Notes: generated by a model not told the origin, from the letters alone. 64,000 nucleotides of DNA from Pseudomonas capeferrum (GCF_000731675.1 NZ_JMIT01000005.1:281430-345429), one strand, 5' to 3'. Counted from the stretch's first letter, positions 8,397 through 17,484 are shown. Numbers and translations: made by a program.

Positions 8397-10073
8397 TCAA
8401 AACGCCGTGGCCAAGTCGATCACCAACGCCCGATACCCCACGCTCCCCGGCTGGCGGCTGTGCACCTTCAACTCCACCAGCACCTCCTGCGTCCCACGCC
8501 GTACCTCGTTCAGCACCGTAGTGGTCAGTTTCTCTGGCGTGAGGAAATTCACCGAAGCCGAGTAAATGAACTGGGTATCGGTCTCGGGCCGGTACGCCAC
8601 CACTGACGTCACCGGGCTGTACCACTCGTCACCGCGCTGCTTGCCGTACTCCCACACCTGCTCGACCGTGCCCTTGGCCTCGTCGACCTTGTATTCCACC
8701 GCGCGGCTGTAGTTGCCGGTCAGTTTGGTCGGGGCAAAGTCACGCCCCCAGCCGTTGTCGAACACGGTCAAGGTGCCTTTGCCGGTCAGCCAGGCCGTGT
8801 GCTGGGTCCACGACCAGTCAAAGCCCTCGCTTTCAACCGGCGTCAGCACCTTGTCCCGCAGCCGCTGCGGCCAGCCTTGGGGCGCGGCGAGGATCCACTT
8901 CACCGCCTTGTCGCGGCCAATCTTCACCACCCCTTGATGGCGTGCTGAAACGATGATGCTGTCGTCATCTGCGTCGTAATCGATGGCATTGACGTGCGCC
9001 CAGTTGCGCCCCGTACCCACCCCAGGGGTGTCGCCGAACGGCAGGTCGCCTTCGGCCAGCTCGTTGGCCAGCCGGTCGTCCTGCTTCTGCACCCCGTCGG
9101 GCAGCTGGATCGCAGCCTTGCCAAGGGTTTCCAGCAGGTCACCACGGTACGGGTCGAGGATCTGGTTCAGGTCCCAGAAGTCCAGTACATCCCCCGCCTC
9201 GTTGACCTCGATGATGTGGTCGCGGATCGAGCGCACGCGCTTGCCGTCCGGGCGGCGGTAGTCGCTGGTGCCCACCCGCAGCAGGTAGCTGCCGTTGGCG
9301 GTCTCGCGGATTTCGTGGGAGAAGTCGGCAAACTTGTCCGGCAAGCTGCGTTGCCAGATACGTCGGCCGAGCAGGTCGTACTTGGAGTAGGTCTGGCCCT
9401 GGCCCCAGATCAACTTGCCATCGCGGGTCTGCTGGAAGCCCATGGTGCCACCCAGGCCGTCACGGCGGTTGGAATCGTGGATCTGCTCGATGTCCAGGTA
9501 CCAGCGCACGTCGCCATTAGTGTCAGCGATCCAGTTGTTGCCCACCTGGTCCCACTCGGCCGCCCCCCCCAGGCCATTCCACTTGAAGGCCCGGCCACCG
9601 GGGATATCACCCTGCAGGTGGTTGAACAGGTACAGGCGCTGCTCGAAGCCTGGCGCGACCTTGACCGGCTCGACCTCAGGCAACGCCGCAGTCTGCCTGG
9701 CCACCACCGGCAGACGCACCGCCGGCGCGTAGACCTGATAACGCTCGCGGATGCGCTCGCCGTCGAGCTTGTAGGTCACTTCCACCTGGTTGACGTAGTC
9801 GGGGTAAAGGCCGAACACCGGGATGCCGCCATAGGTCCAGAGCGAGCGGTCGGACACCTCGTAGGCGATATCCACGCCCCGCTCGCCCCGGCCCAGCACC
9901 CGCACATGGGCCGCGCTCAGTGCGCGCCCGCCGTCGCGGATGATGGCCGTCAGCGGGGCCAGGCGGTACGGGTTGACCAGCACATCGCCCAACAGTGCCG
10001 CATCGGGTGCAGGGACCTTGGCGGTGAGGCAGGCGCCTTCAGGCAGTGCGGGGGTTTCGGTTTTGGCATTCAT
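8397..10073 (-). CDS. astA: Arylsulfotransferase (PAPS-independent), sulfate-ester utilisation
   Basis: Protein of 558 aa of the bacterial arylsulfate sulfotransferase (Arylsulfotrans) family, which moves sulfate from one aryl ester to another phenol without PAPS. The N-terminal part is the beta-sandwich-like domain (about 30-125), followed by a beta-propeller with repeated W/D motifs (DTNGDVRWYLD, DWSWTQHTAW, DNGWGRDF). His residues in RNWAHVNAID and WTQHTAW are candidate catalytic residues. No signal peptide is visible, so it appears cytoplasmic, unlike the exported enteric AssT. There is one Cys and only one Met besides the initiator. The start at 10073 has AAGGAG seven bases upstream; the longer open frame reads into sftP. 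It is probably co-transcribed with sftP. The symbol follows the P. putida S-313 system. Confidence 0.85.
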   Translation of the reverse strand: MNAKTETPALPEGACLTAKVPAPDAALLGDVLVNPYRLAPLTAIIRDGGRALSAAHVRVLGRGERGVDIAYEVSDRSLWTYGGIPVFGLYPDYVNQVEVTYKLDGERIRERYQVYAPAVRLPVVARQTAALPEVEPVKVAPGFEQRLYLFNHLQGDIPGGRAFKWNGLGGAAEWDQVGNNWIADTNGDVRWYLDIEQIHDSNRRDGLGGTMGFQQTRDGKLIWGQGQTYSKYDLLGRRIWQRSLPDKFADFSHEIRETANGSYLLRVGTSDYRRPDGKRVRSIRDHIIEVNEAGDVLDFWDLNQILDPYRGDLLETLGKAAIQLPDGVQKQDDRLANELAEGDLPFGDTPGVGTGRNWAHVNAIDYDADDDSIIVSARHQGVVKIGRDKAVKWILAAPQGWPQRLRDKVLTPVESEGFDWSWTQHTAWLTGKGTLTVFDNGWGRDFAPTKLTGNYSRAVEYKVDEAKGTVEQVWEYGKQRGDEWYSPVTSVVAYRPETDTQFIYSASVNFLTPEKLTTTVLNEVRRGTQEVLVELKVHSRQPGSVGYRALVIDLATAF

Positions 10074-10090
10074 GGCAAAGCTCCTTGTGC

Positions 10091-12427
10091 TCAGAAGTCG
10101 TAACGGGCGGTGGCGCCGAAGGTGCGAGGCGTGCCGAGTACCCCGGCATAGCCACCGTTGGCGGAGTTCCACAGGCTGGTGAAGTAGGTCTTGTCGCCGG
10201 CGTTTTTCACCCACAGCGACAGGTCGAGCACGCCGTCGCCCTGGTCCAGGCGCACGCCGGTGGACAGGTTGACCAGCGCGTAACTGGGGATCTGGCCGAA
10301 ATCGGAATCGTCGATGGTGCCCACCGCCCTGGAGCGGAAGGCATAGCTGGCGGTGACATAGGGCTCGATGCGCTCGGCCAACTGCCACTTGTACTGGGCA
10401 TTGAGGTTGGCGATGTACTTGGAGGCGCCGACCACCTGGTGGCCCGACAGGTCGCAGGTAGCGGTGGCATTGGCCAGGCTGACCTCTGGCGGGCATGGCG
10501 CATCGTCGTACTCGGTGTAGCGCACGTCGTTCCATGAGCCGTTGAAGTTGACCGTGAGGCCGCGCACCGGCAGCGCCGTGGCCTCGAACTCCAGGCCCCG
10601 CGAACGCACGCGCCCGGCGTTGGCCAGGTACTGCACGCGGTTGACCTGGTCATACACGTTGGCCTGGTAGCCATGCACTTCGGCCCAGAACAGGTTGGCG
10701 TTGAGCTGCAGGCGATCGTCGAACAGCGTGCTCTTGACCCCGACCTCGGCATTGTTAACCCGCTCGGTCCCCACCAGCAGCGAGTCAGTGCCCAGGCGCG
10801 GCGCGGCGCCGACGGTCAGGTTGATACCACCGGACTTCTCACCGTGGGTCAGGGTGGCGTAGCCCAGTACCTGGTCGTTGAAGCGGTAACTCAGGCCAAG
10901 CAGGCCAGAGGGGCTGAAGCTGTACTGGTTGAGGTCGCCCGAGTCATAGGCGCCCACCCGGCCCTGACGCGCCGCTGCTGCCGCGCCGGTGACCGCCGCG
11001 CCGCCGGTTGGTGCATCGCGGGTCACCCAGGCACTCTTCTCTTCGTAGGTGCCGCGGATGCCGGCGGTGAAGTCGAGGCGGTCGGTGACGTGCCAGGTGC
11101 CCTGGGCGAACAGCGCATAGCTGTCGGTGTCGATGTGCCCGTCACCCAAGGTGTTGACGTTGTTCAGGGCACCAGCCGGAGTGAGGTTCCAGGTATCTGC
11201 CTGGGGGCCGTAGTAAGTGAACGATGTGTTGTCCAGGTCCTGCTTGAAGTAGTACGCGCCCAGCACGTAGTCGAAGGCGCCACCGGTGGGCGAAGCCAGG
11301 CGAATTTCCTGCGAATACTGCTTGTCGCGCACCGACACCCCGGCGCTGTAGAACACCGGCACGTCCAGGCCATCGTCGTTGCGCGGGGTGAAGTCCCACC
11401 AGCGGTAGGCGGTAATCGACGTCAGGGTGAAATCATTGGGCAGGGTCCAGTTGGCCTCTACCGAGGTGCCCCCCTGGAACACCGTTACCTGCTGGTCGGC
11501 GTCGAAATTGACCTTGCGGTCCTTGCCCGACACCAGTGTCGCGCCGGCCTGGGCGGCCAGGCTCTCGTAGCGGTTGACGCCATTGAGGGTGGGGCCAGTG
11601 CTGTACAGGCTGAGGATGCCGTTGTTGGAGTCTTCTTCGTTGTACTCGCCGATCCAGCGCAGGTTGAAGGTTTCGCTGGGCTTGAACAGCAGTTGGGTGC
11701 GAAAGCCCTGGCGCTTGCCGCCGTTGAGGTCGTCGCCGTTGTGGATGTTTTTCACATAGCCATCGTCTTCGCTGCGGTAAGCGCTGATGCGCCCGGCCAA
11801 GGTGTCGCTGATCGGCCCCGAGAAGCTGCCTTGGGTCTGCAGGTAACCGTCCTCACCGATGGACTGCTGAATGCTGCCCTCGCGGTGGAAGGTCGGCTTG
11901 CGCGTGGTGATGTTGAGCACGCCGGCGGTGGTGTTCTTGCCGAACAGCGTGCCTTGCGGGCCGCGCAGCACTTCAAGCTGCTCGACATCCAGCAGGTCGA
12001 ATACCGCCATGCCGGGGCGGCCGAGGTAGACGTTGTCCAGGTAGATGCCAACGCTGCCTTCCAGGCCATCGCTGGCCGGGTTGTTGCCCAGGCCACGAAT
12101 CGAGATGCTCGACTGACGCGCATGCACATAAGCGACGTTGGTGCTCGGCACCAGCTGCTGCAGGTCCTGCACGCGGTAGATGCGCTGGGTTTCCAGGGTT
12201 TCGCTGTTCAGCACGCTGATCGGTGTAGGCACGCTTTGCGCGGTTTCCTCACGCCGGCGGGCGTTGACGGTAACAGTGCCAAGTTTGGCTTCCTGCTCCA
12301 CGGCGGGGGCGGTAGTGGCAGGCGTTTCGGCGAAGCTGCCACTGGATGCCGCCAGCAGCACGCCGGCGGCCAGGGGTTGCAGGGTGAACCGCGATGCGCG
12401 CGCAGGCCAACGGGAAACTCGGGACAT
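10091..12427 (-). CDS. sftP: TonB-dependent outer-membrane receptor for sulfate esters
   Basis: TonB-dependent receptor of 778 aa. An N-terminal signal peptide (cleavage near residue 34 after SGSFA) is followed by a plug domain (ISVLNSETLETQRIYRVQDLQQLVPS, then LEVLRGPQGTLFGKNTTAGVLNI) and a 22-strand-type barrel ending in a C-terminal Phe (FGATARYDF). It lacks an STN signalling domain, so it transports without transmembrane signalling. Only one Met besides the initiator and two Cys occur in 778 residues, typical of sulfur-starvation proteins. The ATG has AAGGAG eight bases upstream. It lies 17 bases ahead of astA, in one operon, and diverges from sftR. The natural ligand is inferred from context. 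Confidence 0.87.
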   Translation of the reverse strand: MSRVSRWPARASRFTLQPLAAGVLLAASSGSFAETPATTAPAVEQEAKLGTVTVNARRREETAQSVPTPISVLNSETLETQRIYRVQDLQQLVPSTNVAYVHARQSSISIRGLGNNPASDGLEGSVGIYLDNVYLGRPGMAVFDLLDVEQLEVLRGPQGTLFGKNTTAGVLNITTRKPTFHREGSIQQSIGEDGYLQTQGSFSGPISDTLAGRISAYRSEDDGYVKNIHNGDDLNGGKRQGFRTQLLFKPSETFNLRWIGEYNEEDSNNGILSLYSTGPTLNGVNRYESLAAQAGATLVSGKDRKVNFDADQQVTVFQGGTSVEANWTLPNDFTLTSITAYRWWDFTPRNDDGLDVPVFYSAGVSVRDKQYSQEIRLASPTGGAFDYVLGAYYFKQDLDNTSFTYYGPQADTWNLTPAGALNNVNTLGDGHIDTDSYALFAQGTWHVTDRLDFTAGIRGTYEEKSAWVTRDAPTGGAAVTGAAAAARQGRVGAYDSGDLNQYSFSPSGLLGLSYRFNDQVLGYATLTHGEKSGGINLTVGAAPRLGTDSLLVGTERVNNAEVGVKSTLFDDRLQLNANLFWAEVHGYQANVYDQVNRVQYLANAGRVRSRGLEFEATALPVRGLTVNFNGSWNDVRYTEYDDAPCPPEVSLANATATCDLSGHQVVGASKYIANLNAQYKWQLAERIEPYVTASYAFRSRAVGTIDDSDFGQIPSYALVNLSTGVRLDQGDGVLDLSLWVKNAGDKTYFTSLWNSANGGYAGVLGTPRTFGATARYDF

Positions 12428-12620
12428 GCTGATGCTCCTTGAGGCATGGGCCCTGGGCGAGCATTTCCGTTGGCGGAACCGAATCGCGGTCAGTCGGGCT
12501 TATATTCTTTTAAGTGATATAAATATTTGTAATTCATATTTAGTGGAATAAGTAAGACCCTTTATAAGGGGACTCACCCTTGTCAGCAATTGCATTTGAC
12601 CGAAGGTTTTAATGTAGAAA
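12428..12620. promoter_or_regulatory. Divergent sftP/sftR promoter region
   Basis: This 193-base gap contains a very AT-rich core (12500-12553) in otherwise GC-rich DNA, including the palindrome AAATATTT at 12521-12528. LysR regulators normally bind such a region and control both transcripts. Exact promoter elements cannot be fixed by eye. Confidence 0.55.
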
Positions 12621-13535
12621 ATGCATATCGATCTCCGTCAGCTGCGCCACTACATTGCCCTGGTCGAGCACCGCAGCTTCGTGGCTGCGGCGGCCGCGGT
12701 TAACCTCTCGCAATCGGCCTTCAGCCGCAGCATCCAGACCCTTGAGCACAACATCGGCTGCCGACTGGTAGACCGCGCCAGCAAAGAGCTGGCCCCCACC
12801 CGCCAAGGCTTGCTGGTGCTGGAACATTCGCGCCGGCTGGTGCACGGGGCGCACAACCTGGTCAACGAGATCCACCAGTTCAACGGTGCCACCACCGGTG
12901 TGGTGCGCTTCGGCTCCGGCCCCGCGCCGGCCGGGGGCTTGGTGCCGCGGGCGGTGGCGCGTTTCGTGGCTGAATACCCGGCGGCGCGCACGTGTTTTCA
13001 GGTGGATAACTGGCAGGCGCTGAACCGTCGGCTGATTGCCGAAGAGATCGAATTCTTTGTCGCCGACACGCGCCAGTTCGAGTCAGACCCGGATTACCGC
13101 GTGCACAAGCTGACGCCGCAGCGCTGGCACTTCTGCTGCCGCGCCGGGCACCCGCTGACCACCCGCCCGGCCGTGCAGGCACGGGACCTGTTCGAGTACC
13201 CGCTGGCCACCACCTTGCGCCCACCGAACATTCGCAAGATCCTCAGCGACCTCAGCGGGCGACAGGACTTTCTGCCCTCGGTGGAATGCGAACACGGCTA
13301 TGCGCTGCTCAACGTGGTGATGCATTCGGACACCATCGGCATTGCCTGCAATGCCAACCTGCGGCCGTATCAGCGGGATGGGGGACTGGTGGCGCTGAAG
13401 CTTGCAGACCTGGCGCCGGAGCAGGAAGAGGCGTTCTATACCCGCTATGGGGTGGTGAGCCGAGTGGGGTATGGGCTGTCGCCGTTGGCGCAGGGGTTGG
13501 TCAGTCAGTTGATTGCCTGTGATACAGAGGTATGA
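12621..13535 (+). CDS. sftR: LysR-family regulator of sulfate-ester metabolism
   Basis: LysR-type regulator of 304 aa. The N-terminal winged helix-turn-helix (residues 1-60) reads LRQLRHYIALVEHRSFVAAA then LSQSAFSRSIQTLE. The effector-binding domain covers about 90-295. It diverges from sftP-astA and lies beside atsK, the position of SftR in P. putida S-313, where it is needed for use of sulfate esters. Its effector cannot be read from sequence. It ends just before a REP element and converges with atsK. Confidence 0.87.
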   Translation: MHIDLRQLRHYIALVEHRSFVAAAAAVNLSQSAFSRSIQTLEHNIGCRLVDRASKELAPTRQGLLVLEHSRRLVHGAHNLVNEIHQFNGATTGVVRFGSGPAPAGGLVPRAVARFVAEYPAARTCFQVDNWQALNRRLIAEEIEFFVADTRQFESDPDYRVHKLTPQRWHFCCRAGHPLTTRPAVQARDLFEYPLATTLRPPNIRKILSDLSGRQDFLPSVECEHGYALLNVVMHSDTIGIACNANLRPYQRDGGLVALKLADLAPEQEEAFYTRYGVVSRVGYGLSPLAQGLVSQLIACDTEV

Positions 13536-13547
13536 CCGGCATACCCC

Positions 13548-13607
13548 TGTAGGCGCGGCCTTGCCGGGTCGCCTGACCGGTCGGAAAGGGCCGCAAAGCG
13601 GCCCCAA
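13548..13607. repeat. REP-like element between sftR and atsK
   Basis: A single diverged copy of the P. putida-type REP sequence (GGCGCGGCCTTGCCGGGTCG..., then CCGGTCGGAAAGGGCCGC). It closely resembles the two arms at 44402-44532. It lies between convergent genes and may help terminate both. Confidence 0.75.
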
Positions 13608-13612
13608 CAGGC

Positions 13613-14518
13613 TCACCCCTTCCGCGTGGTGCGGCTCAGTTGCCCATCCACCCCAACCGGCACCTCACCCGCCAAGGTGACCCGCCGCACGATCCGCGGC
13701 TGGGTGCCGTAGTCATCCACCGCATAATGCTGGGTCGCGCGGTTGTCCCAAATCGCCACATCCCCCGCTTGCCAGCGCCAGCGCACGGTATTTTCCAAAC
13801 GCGTGACATGCCCTTGCAGCACCGCATACAGGTGCTGTGAGTCGGCCAGCGAATACCCTTTGATGCGTTTCACGAAGTGCCCCAGTTGCAGCGCCCGCTC
13901 ACCGCTGATCGGGTGCACGCGCACCACCGGGTGCTCGGTCTCGTACACCGTCGAGGTGAACACCTTGCGATAGCGCTCAAGCTTGGCCGGGTCGACGTCA
14001 GGTTTGATGGATGCGTAGTCGTATTCGTTGCTGTGCACCGCCCACAGCTTGTCAGCCAGCTCGCGCAGCGGCTCGGGCAGCTCCTGGTAGGCTGCCGCCG
14101 TGTTGGCCCAGACGGTATCGCCACCGGACGTCGGCGCCACCACGCTGCGCAGGACCGAAGCCTTGGGGTAGGCATCGACGAAAGTCACATCGGTGTGCCA
14201 GGAATTGGCCCGCTGGCCCTCGGCACCGTCAAGCTGCAGCAGGTAGCTGGTGCCATCTACCACCGGCACCGTGGGGTGCGCGACCGGCTCGCCAAGCAGC
14301 TTGGCGAAGCCTTCCTGGCTCTGGTCGTCCAGGTGCGTCTGGCCACGGAAGAAGATCACCTTGTGCTGGACCAAGGCGGCCTGAATGGCCTCTACAGTGG
14401 CGGCATCCAGGTCGGCAGAAAGCTTCAACCCGCGGATCTCGGCGCCGATACGGCCGGCAACCGGGTGAATATCGAGTTCAAGGGCGAGTGGCGCGGTGGC
14501 CAGGGCGGCATTGCTCAT
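13613..14518 (-). CDS. atsK: Alkylsulfatase, Fe(II)/2-oxoglutarate dioxygenase AtsK
   Basis: Non-haem iron dioxygenase of 301 aa. It cleaves medium-chain alkyl sulfate esters by oxidation, using 2-oxoglutarate and O2, and releases sulfate and an aldehyde. The iron ligands are His108 and Asp110 (WHTD) and His264 (TQHYAVDDYG). Arg275 and Arg279 (PRIVRR) fit 2-oxoglutarate and sulfate binding. Length and sequence agree closely with AtsK of P. putida S-313 as I recall it. It contains no Cys and no Met beyond the initiator. It is downstream of atsR with 36 bases between. Expression under sulfate limitation is expected. Confidence 0.95.
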   Translation of the reverse strand: MSNAALATAPLALELDIHPVAGRIGAEIRGLKLSADLDAATVEAIQAALVQHKVIFFRGQTHLDDQSQEGFAKLLGEPVAHPTVPVVDGTSYLLQLDGAEGQRANSWHTDVTFVDAYPKASVLRSVVAPTSGGDTVWANTAAAYQELPEPLRELADKLWAVHSNEYDYASIKPDVDPAKLERYRKVFTSTVYETEHPVVRVHPISGERALQLGHFVKRIKGYSLADSQHLYAVLQGHVTRLENTVRWRWQAGDVAIWDNRATQHYAVDDYGTQPRIVRRVTLAGEVPVGVDGQLSRTTRKG

Positions 14519-14554
14519 GGTCGTGGTCCTTACGGTTGTTGTCGGTTCAGAAGG

Positions 14555-15592
14555 TCAGCGGGCGGCCTGCACGGCCTGTTGCTGTTGCAGTGCGGCGTCG
14601 AGAAAACGTGGTTCGACCCAGTCGGCAACCTGGAAGCCGCGGCGGATCAGGCGCTCCTTGGCAGCCAGGTCGACGCCCTGCTGCAGCTGGGCCAGAAAGT
14701 CGGCGTCCAGGCGTGGGTCGAAGTAATGCGCGAGGCTTTCCTGGGCCAGGTCGTCGCTGAGAATGCTGCGCGGCCAGCTGGCGTTATTCGCCACCAGGTC
14801 GACGTAGGCATCACGGTTGTGTTCGTCGCGCAGCCACTCGGTGGCCTGTTCCTGGGCATTGACCAGGCGCTGCACCAGGTCGGGGTGCTGGCGGATGAAC
14901 GCGCCGGTACCCAGCAGTACCGCCTGGGTGCTGCCGGCGCCTTGCAGGTCACGCGAACTGACGGGCAGTTCGACCAAGCCGCGTTCACGCAGCGAGAGCA
15001 GGTTGGACAGGCCCCAGGTGGCGTCGATCTGCTTGGCGGCCAGTGCGGCGTTGGCGGCGTTGAAGTCCAGGTTGATCACCTTCAGGTCACGCTCGGACAA
15101 CCCCTGGCTGGCCAGCGCGCTGGCGAACGACAGCTGGTTGGCGGTACCGCGGAACACCGCCACGCGCTTGCCCTTGAGGTCGTGCAGGGTGTTGATGCCA
15201 GACCCCGGCACCACACCCAGGTAGCTTTTCACCCCACGCACACCGGCCGACAGCACGCGGGTATCCAGGCCATTGGCCTTGCCGACGATCGCAGCCAGGT
15301 CGCCCAGGTAGGCGAAGTCGGCCTGGCCGTTGGCCAACGCCTCATTCACCACCGGGCCCGCGCCCTTGAAGAAGTGCCAGTCGATGCGGATGCCATCCTT
15401 GGCGAACTCCTTCTCTAGAAGTTGCTGGTCACGCAACACATCGACCACGCCGCCGGCACTGTGCTTGCTGCCTGCGCTCAGGTCGGGGACGGCGATGCGG
15501 ATGCTCTCTGGCTTGGCCGATTCAAGCGCGTGAGCGTTGAGGGTGAAGACCAGCCCAAGGGCGGTGATCAGGTGGCGGATGGGGGTGTTCAT
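14555..15592 (-). CDS. atsR: Sulfate-ester ABC transporter, periplasmic binding protein AtsR
   Basis: Periplasmic solute-binding protein of 345 aa in the SsuA/TauA/NrtA-like family. A signal peptide ends near residue 22 (TLNAHA). Typical family segments include FFKGAGPVVNEALANGQADFAYLGD and LKGKRVAVFRGTANQLSFASAL. It contains no Cys and no Met beyond the initiator, consistent with synthesis under sulfur starvation. The ATG has AAGGAG about eight bases upstream. It diverges from atsB-atsC, which encode the rest of the transporter, and is followed by atsK, the enzyme for the imported ester. Confidence 0.9.
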   Translation of the reverse strand: MNTPIRHLITALGLVFTLNAHALESAKPESIRIAVPDLSAGSKHSAGGVVDVLRDQQLLEKEFAKDGIRIDWHFFKGAGPVVNEALANGQADFAYLGDLAAIVGKANGLDTRVLSAGVRGVKSYLGVVPGSGINTLHDLKGKRVAVFRGTANQLSFASALASQGLSERDLKVINLDFNAANAALAAKQIDATWGLSNLLSLRERGLVELPVSSRDLQGAGSTQAVLLGTGAFIRQHPDLVQRLVNAQEQATEWLRDEHNRDAYVDLVANNASWPRSILSDDLAQESLAHYFDPRLDADFLAQLQQGVDLAAKERLIRRGFQVADWVEPRFLDAALQQQQAVQAAR

Positions 15593-15882
15593 GGCAAGGC
15601 TCCTTGGCAGGCTGCCACCGACGATGGCCGGCGCTTTGGGCAGAAGCTAGGCGGGACTGGTTAGAACATACAAAGATCAAAACTTCATTTTTTAGTAACC
15701 AGAAGGCATAAACCAAGCGGTGTGCGGGGCCGCGGAGGGCTTGCGGAGAACGCATGGAAAATATGAGGAAAACGCAACGGCAGAGGGCTTCCGTAGGCGG
15801 GGTGTGCGTGTTCTTATCTCTTGAAATGCGCACTGATTAATTTTTTATTCCATTAGTGCATAACGTGAAAACGCTTTGAGAG
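15593..15882. promoter_or_regulatory. Divergent atsR/atsB promoter region
   Basis: This 290-base gap separates the two halves of the transporter. It has AT-rich patches at about 15660-15710 and 15815-15870 that probably hold the two promoters. I see no clear symmetrical operator. Confidence 0.5.
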
Positions 15883-17484
15883 ATGGCGATGAATGGAATT
15901 CTGAATTGGGGGCGGGGGCGGCGTCGGGGGCCGCTGCGCAGCCCTTTCGCGACGCAAGGCCGCTCCTACAAGGGCGCATACCTTTCGTGGGTATTGCCGG
16001 GGGTGATCGCGCTGTTGTGGGGGATCGCCAGCCAGCAACACTGGATGAGCGAGCAGATACTGCCGGCGCCGGCGCTGGTGTGGCAGAGCGCGGTGGAGTT
16101 TGGTTCGGGGGAGCTTTGGGGGCACCTGTGGATAAGTTTGCAGCGGCTGTTCTGGGGGTTGGCGGTCGGTATTGCCAGCGGGCTGCTGCTGGGCACCTGG
16201 CTGGGGTCGTCGCGGCGGGCACAGACGCTGGTGCTGCCGACCTTCGTGGCGCTGGCGCAAATCCCGACCCTGGCCTGGATTCCGCTGTTCATGCTGTTCT
16301 TCGGCATCGGCGAGTTGCTCAAGCTGGTGGTGTTGGTAAAAGCCGTGGTGGTTCCTGTCACCCTGCACACCTTGGTTGGCGTGCGCGATGCCCAGCCCAA
16401 ACTGCGTGAAGCCGCAGCGGCCCTGCGCCTGCCACGCCACTTGTGGTTCCTGCGCCTGCTGCTGCCTGCCGCCCTGCCCGCCTTTCTGACTGGCGTACGC
16501 CTGGCCCTGGCCACCGGCTGGACGTCGTTGCTGGCCGTGGAGCTGCTGGCCTCCAGCGAAGGCATCGGCTACCTGATGGTGTGGGGCCGGCAACTGTTCA
16601 TGCTCGACCTGGTGTTGCTCTGCATCCTGGTCATCGGCCTGGTCGGAGCGCTGATGGAGCAAGGCTTCTCGCGCCTGGAGAAACGCCTGTTGTTCTGGCC
16701 GCAACCCGCCACCGGCGAGCAACAGCGCGGCCCCATCCCCAAGGGTTGGCAGAGCCTGCTGCTGCCGGCCGCGCTGCTGGCCCTGTGGCAGGCCAGCAGC
16801 AGCCTTGGCTGGATCGACCAGAACATTCTCACCTCGCCCCTGGGCGTGCTGCGGACCCTGTTCAGCGGGCTGGCGGACGGCACGCTGACAGAGGCGTTGC
16901 TGCTGAGCCTGCAACGTACCCTGAGCGGCCTGGCCCTTGGCGGCGGCGCGGGCTTGCTGGTGGGCGTGCTGCTCGGGCTTTCACACCATGCCGAACGCGT
17001 GTTCGGGCCAAGCCTGACCGCCGTGCGCCAGGTGGCGTTGTTCGCCTGGGTGCCGCTGCTCACCGCCTGGTTCGGCCTGGGCGAAGGCGCCAAGACCGTG
17101 TTTGTGGCCCTGGCTGCGTTCTTCCCGCTGCTGATCGCTACCCAGCGTGGTATCGCCGGGCTGTCGCCACAGTTGGACGAGGCGGCCCGAACCTTGCGCC
17201 TGGGCCTGCTGCAACGCCTGTGTCGGCTGGTGCTGCCGGGCGCCGCACCGGCGATTTTTGCCGGCCTGCGCCTGTCGCTGATCTATGCCTGGCTGGGCAC
17301 CATCGGCGCGGAATACTTCATGCCCTCAGACGGCGGCATCGCCAGCCTGATGATCGGTGCGCAACAGCTGTTTCGCATGGACCAGGTGATGGCTGCCATG
17401 GTCTTGATCGGCCTGGTCGGCGCCCTGCTCAGCACCCTCGGACAACGCCTCGAATCGCGCGCCACGCGCTGGAGAACTGCATGA
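15883..17484 (+). CDS. atsB: Sulfate-ester ABC transporter permease AtsB (tandem-fused)
   Basis: Inner-membrane permease of 533 aa made of two SsuC/TauC-like BPD_transp_1 domains in one chain (about 35-270 and 285-525). Each half carries its own EAA loop: REAAAALRLPRHLWFLRLLLPAALP and DEAARTLRLGLLQRLCRLVLPGAAP. Normal relatives have one such domain of about 260 aa and act as dimers. Residues 16-30 are encoded by a REP element (15926-15972). ATGs at 15883 and 15889 are both possible; GAGAG lies six bases before the second. The stop overlaps the atsC start (ATGA). Confidence 0.88.
   Translation: MAMNGILNWGRGRRRGPLRSPFATQGRSYKGAYLSWVLPGVIALLWGIASQQHWMSEQILPAPALVWQSAVEFGSGELWGHLWISLQRLFWGLAVGIASGLLLGTWLGSSRRAQTLVLPTFVALAQIPTLAWIPLFMLFFGIGELLKLVVLVKAVVVPVTLHTLVGVRDAQPKLREAAAALRLPRHLWFLRLLLPAALPAFLTGVRLALATGWTSLLAVELLASSEGIGYLMVWGRQLFMLDLVLLCILVIGLVGALMEQGFSRLEKRLLFWPQPATGEQQRGPIPKGWQSLLLPAALLALWQASSSLGWIDQNILTSPLGVLRTLFSGLADGTLTEALLLSLQRTLSGLALGGGAGLLVGVLLGLSHHAERVFGPSLTAVRQVALFAWVPLLTAWFGLGEGAKTVFVALAAFFPLLIATQRGIAGLSPQLDEAARTLRLGLLQRLCRLVLPGAAPAIFAGLRLSLIYAWLGTIGAEYFMPSDGGIASLMIGAQQLFRMDQVMAAMVLIGLVGALLSTLGQRLESRATRWRTA
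15926..15972. repeat. REP element inside the atsB reading frame
   Basis: Bases 15942-15971 are identical over 30 bases to 40343-40372, an arm of an intergenic REP pair. Here the REP is translated as part of the AtsB N-terminus (GPLRSPFATQGRSYK). Confidence 0.85.

Noticed and set aside
10074..10535. Upstream extension of astA to give a 712-residue protein
   Set aside because: The extension reads antisense-frame sequence of the end of sftP; the ATG at 10073 has a good ribosome site and a natural N-terminus.
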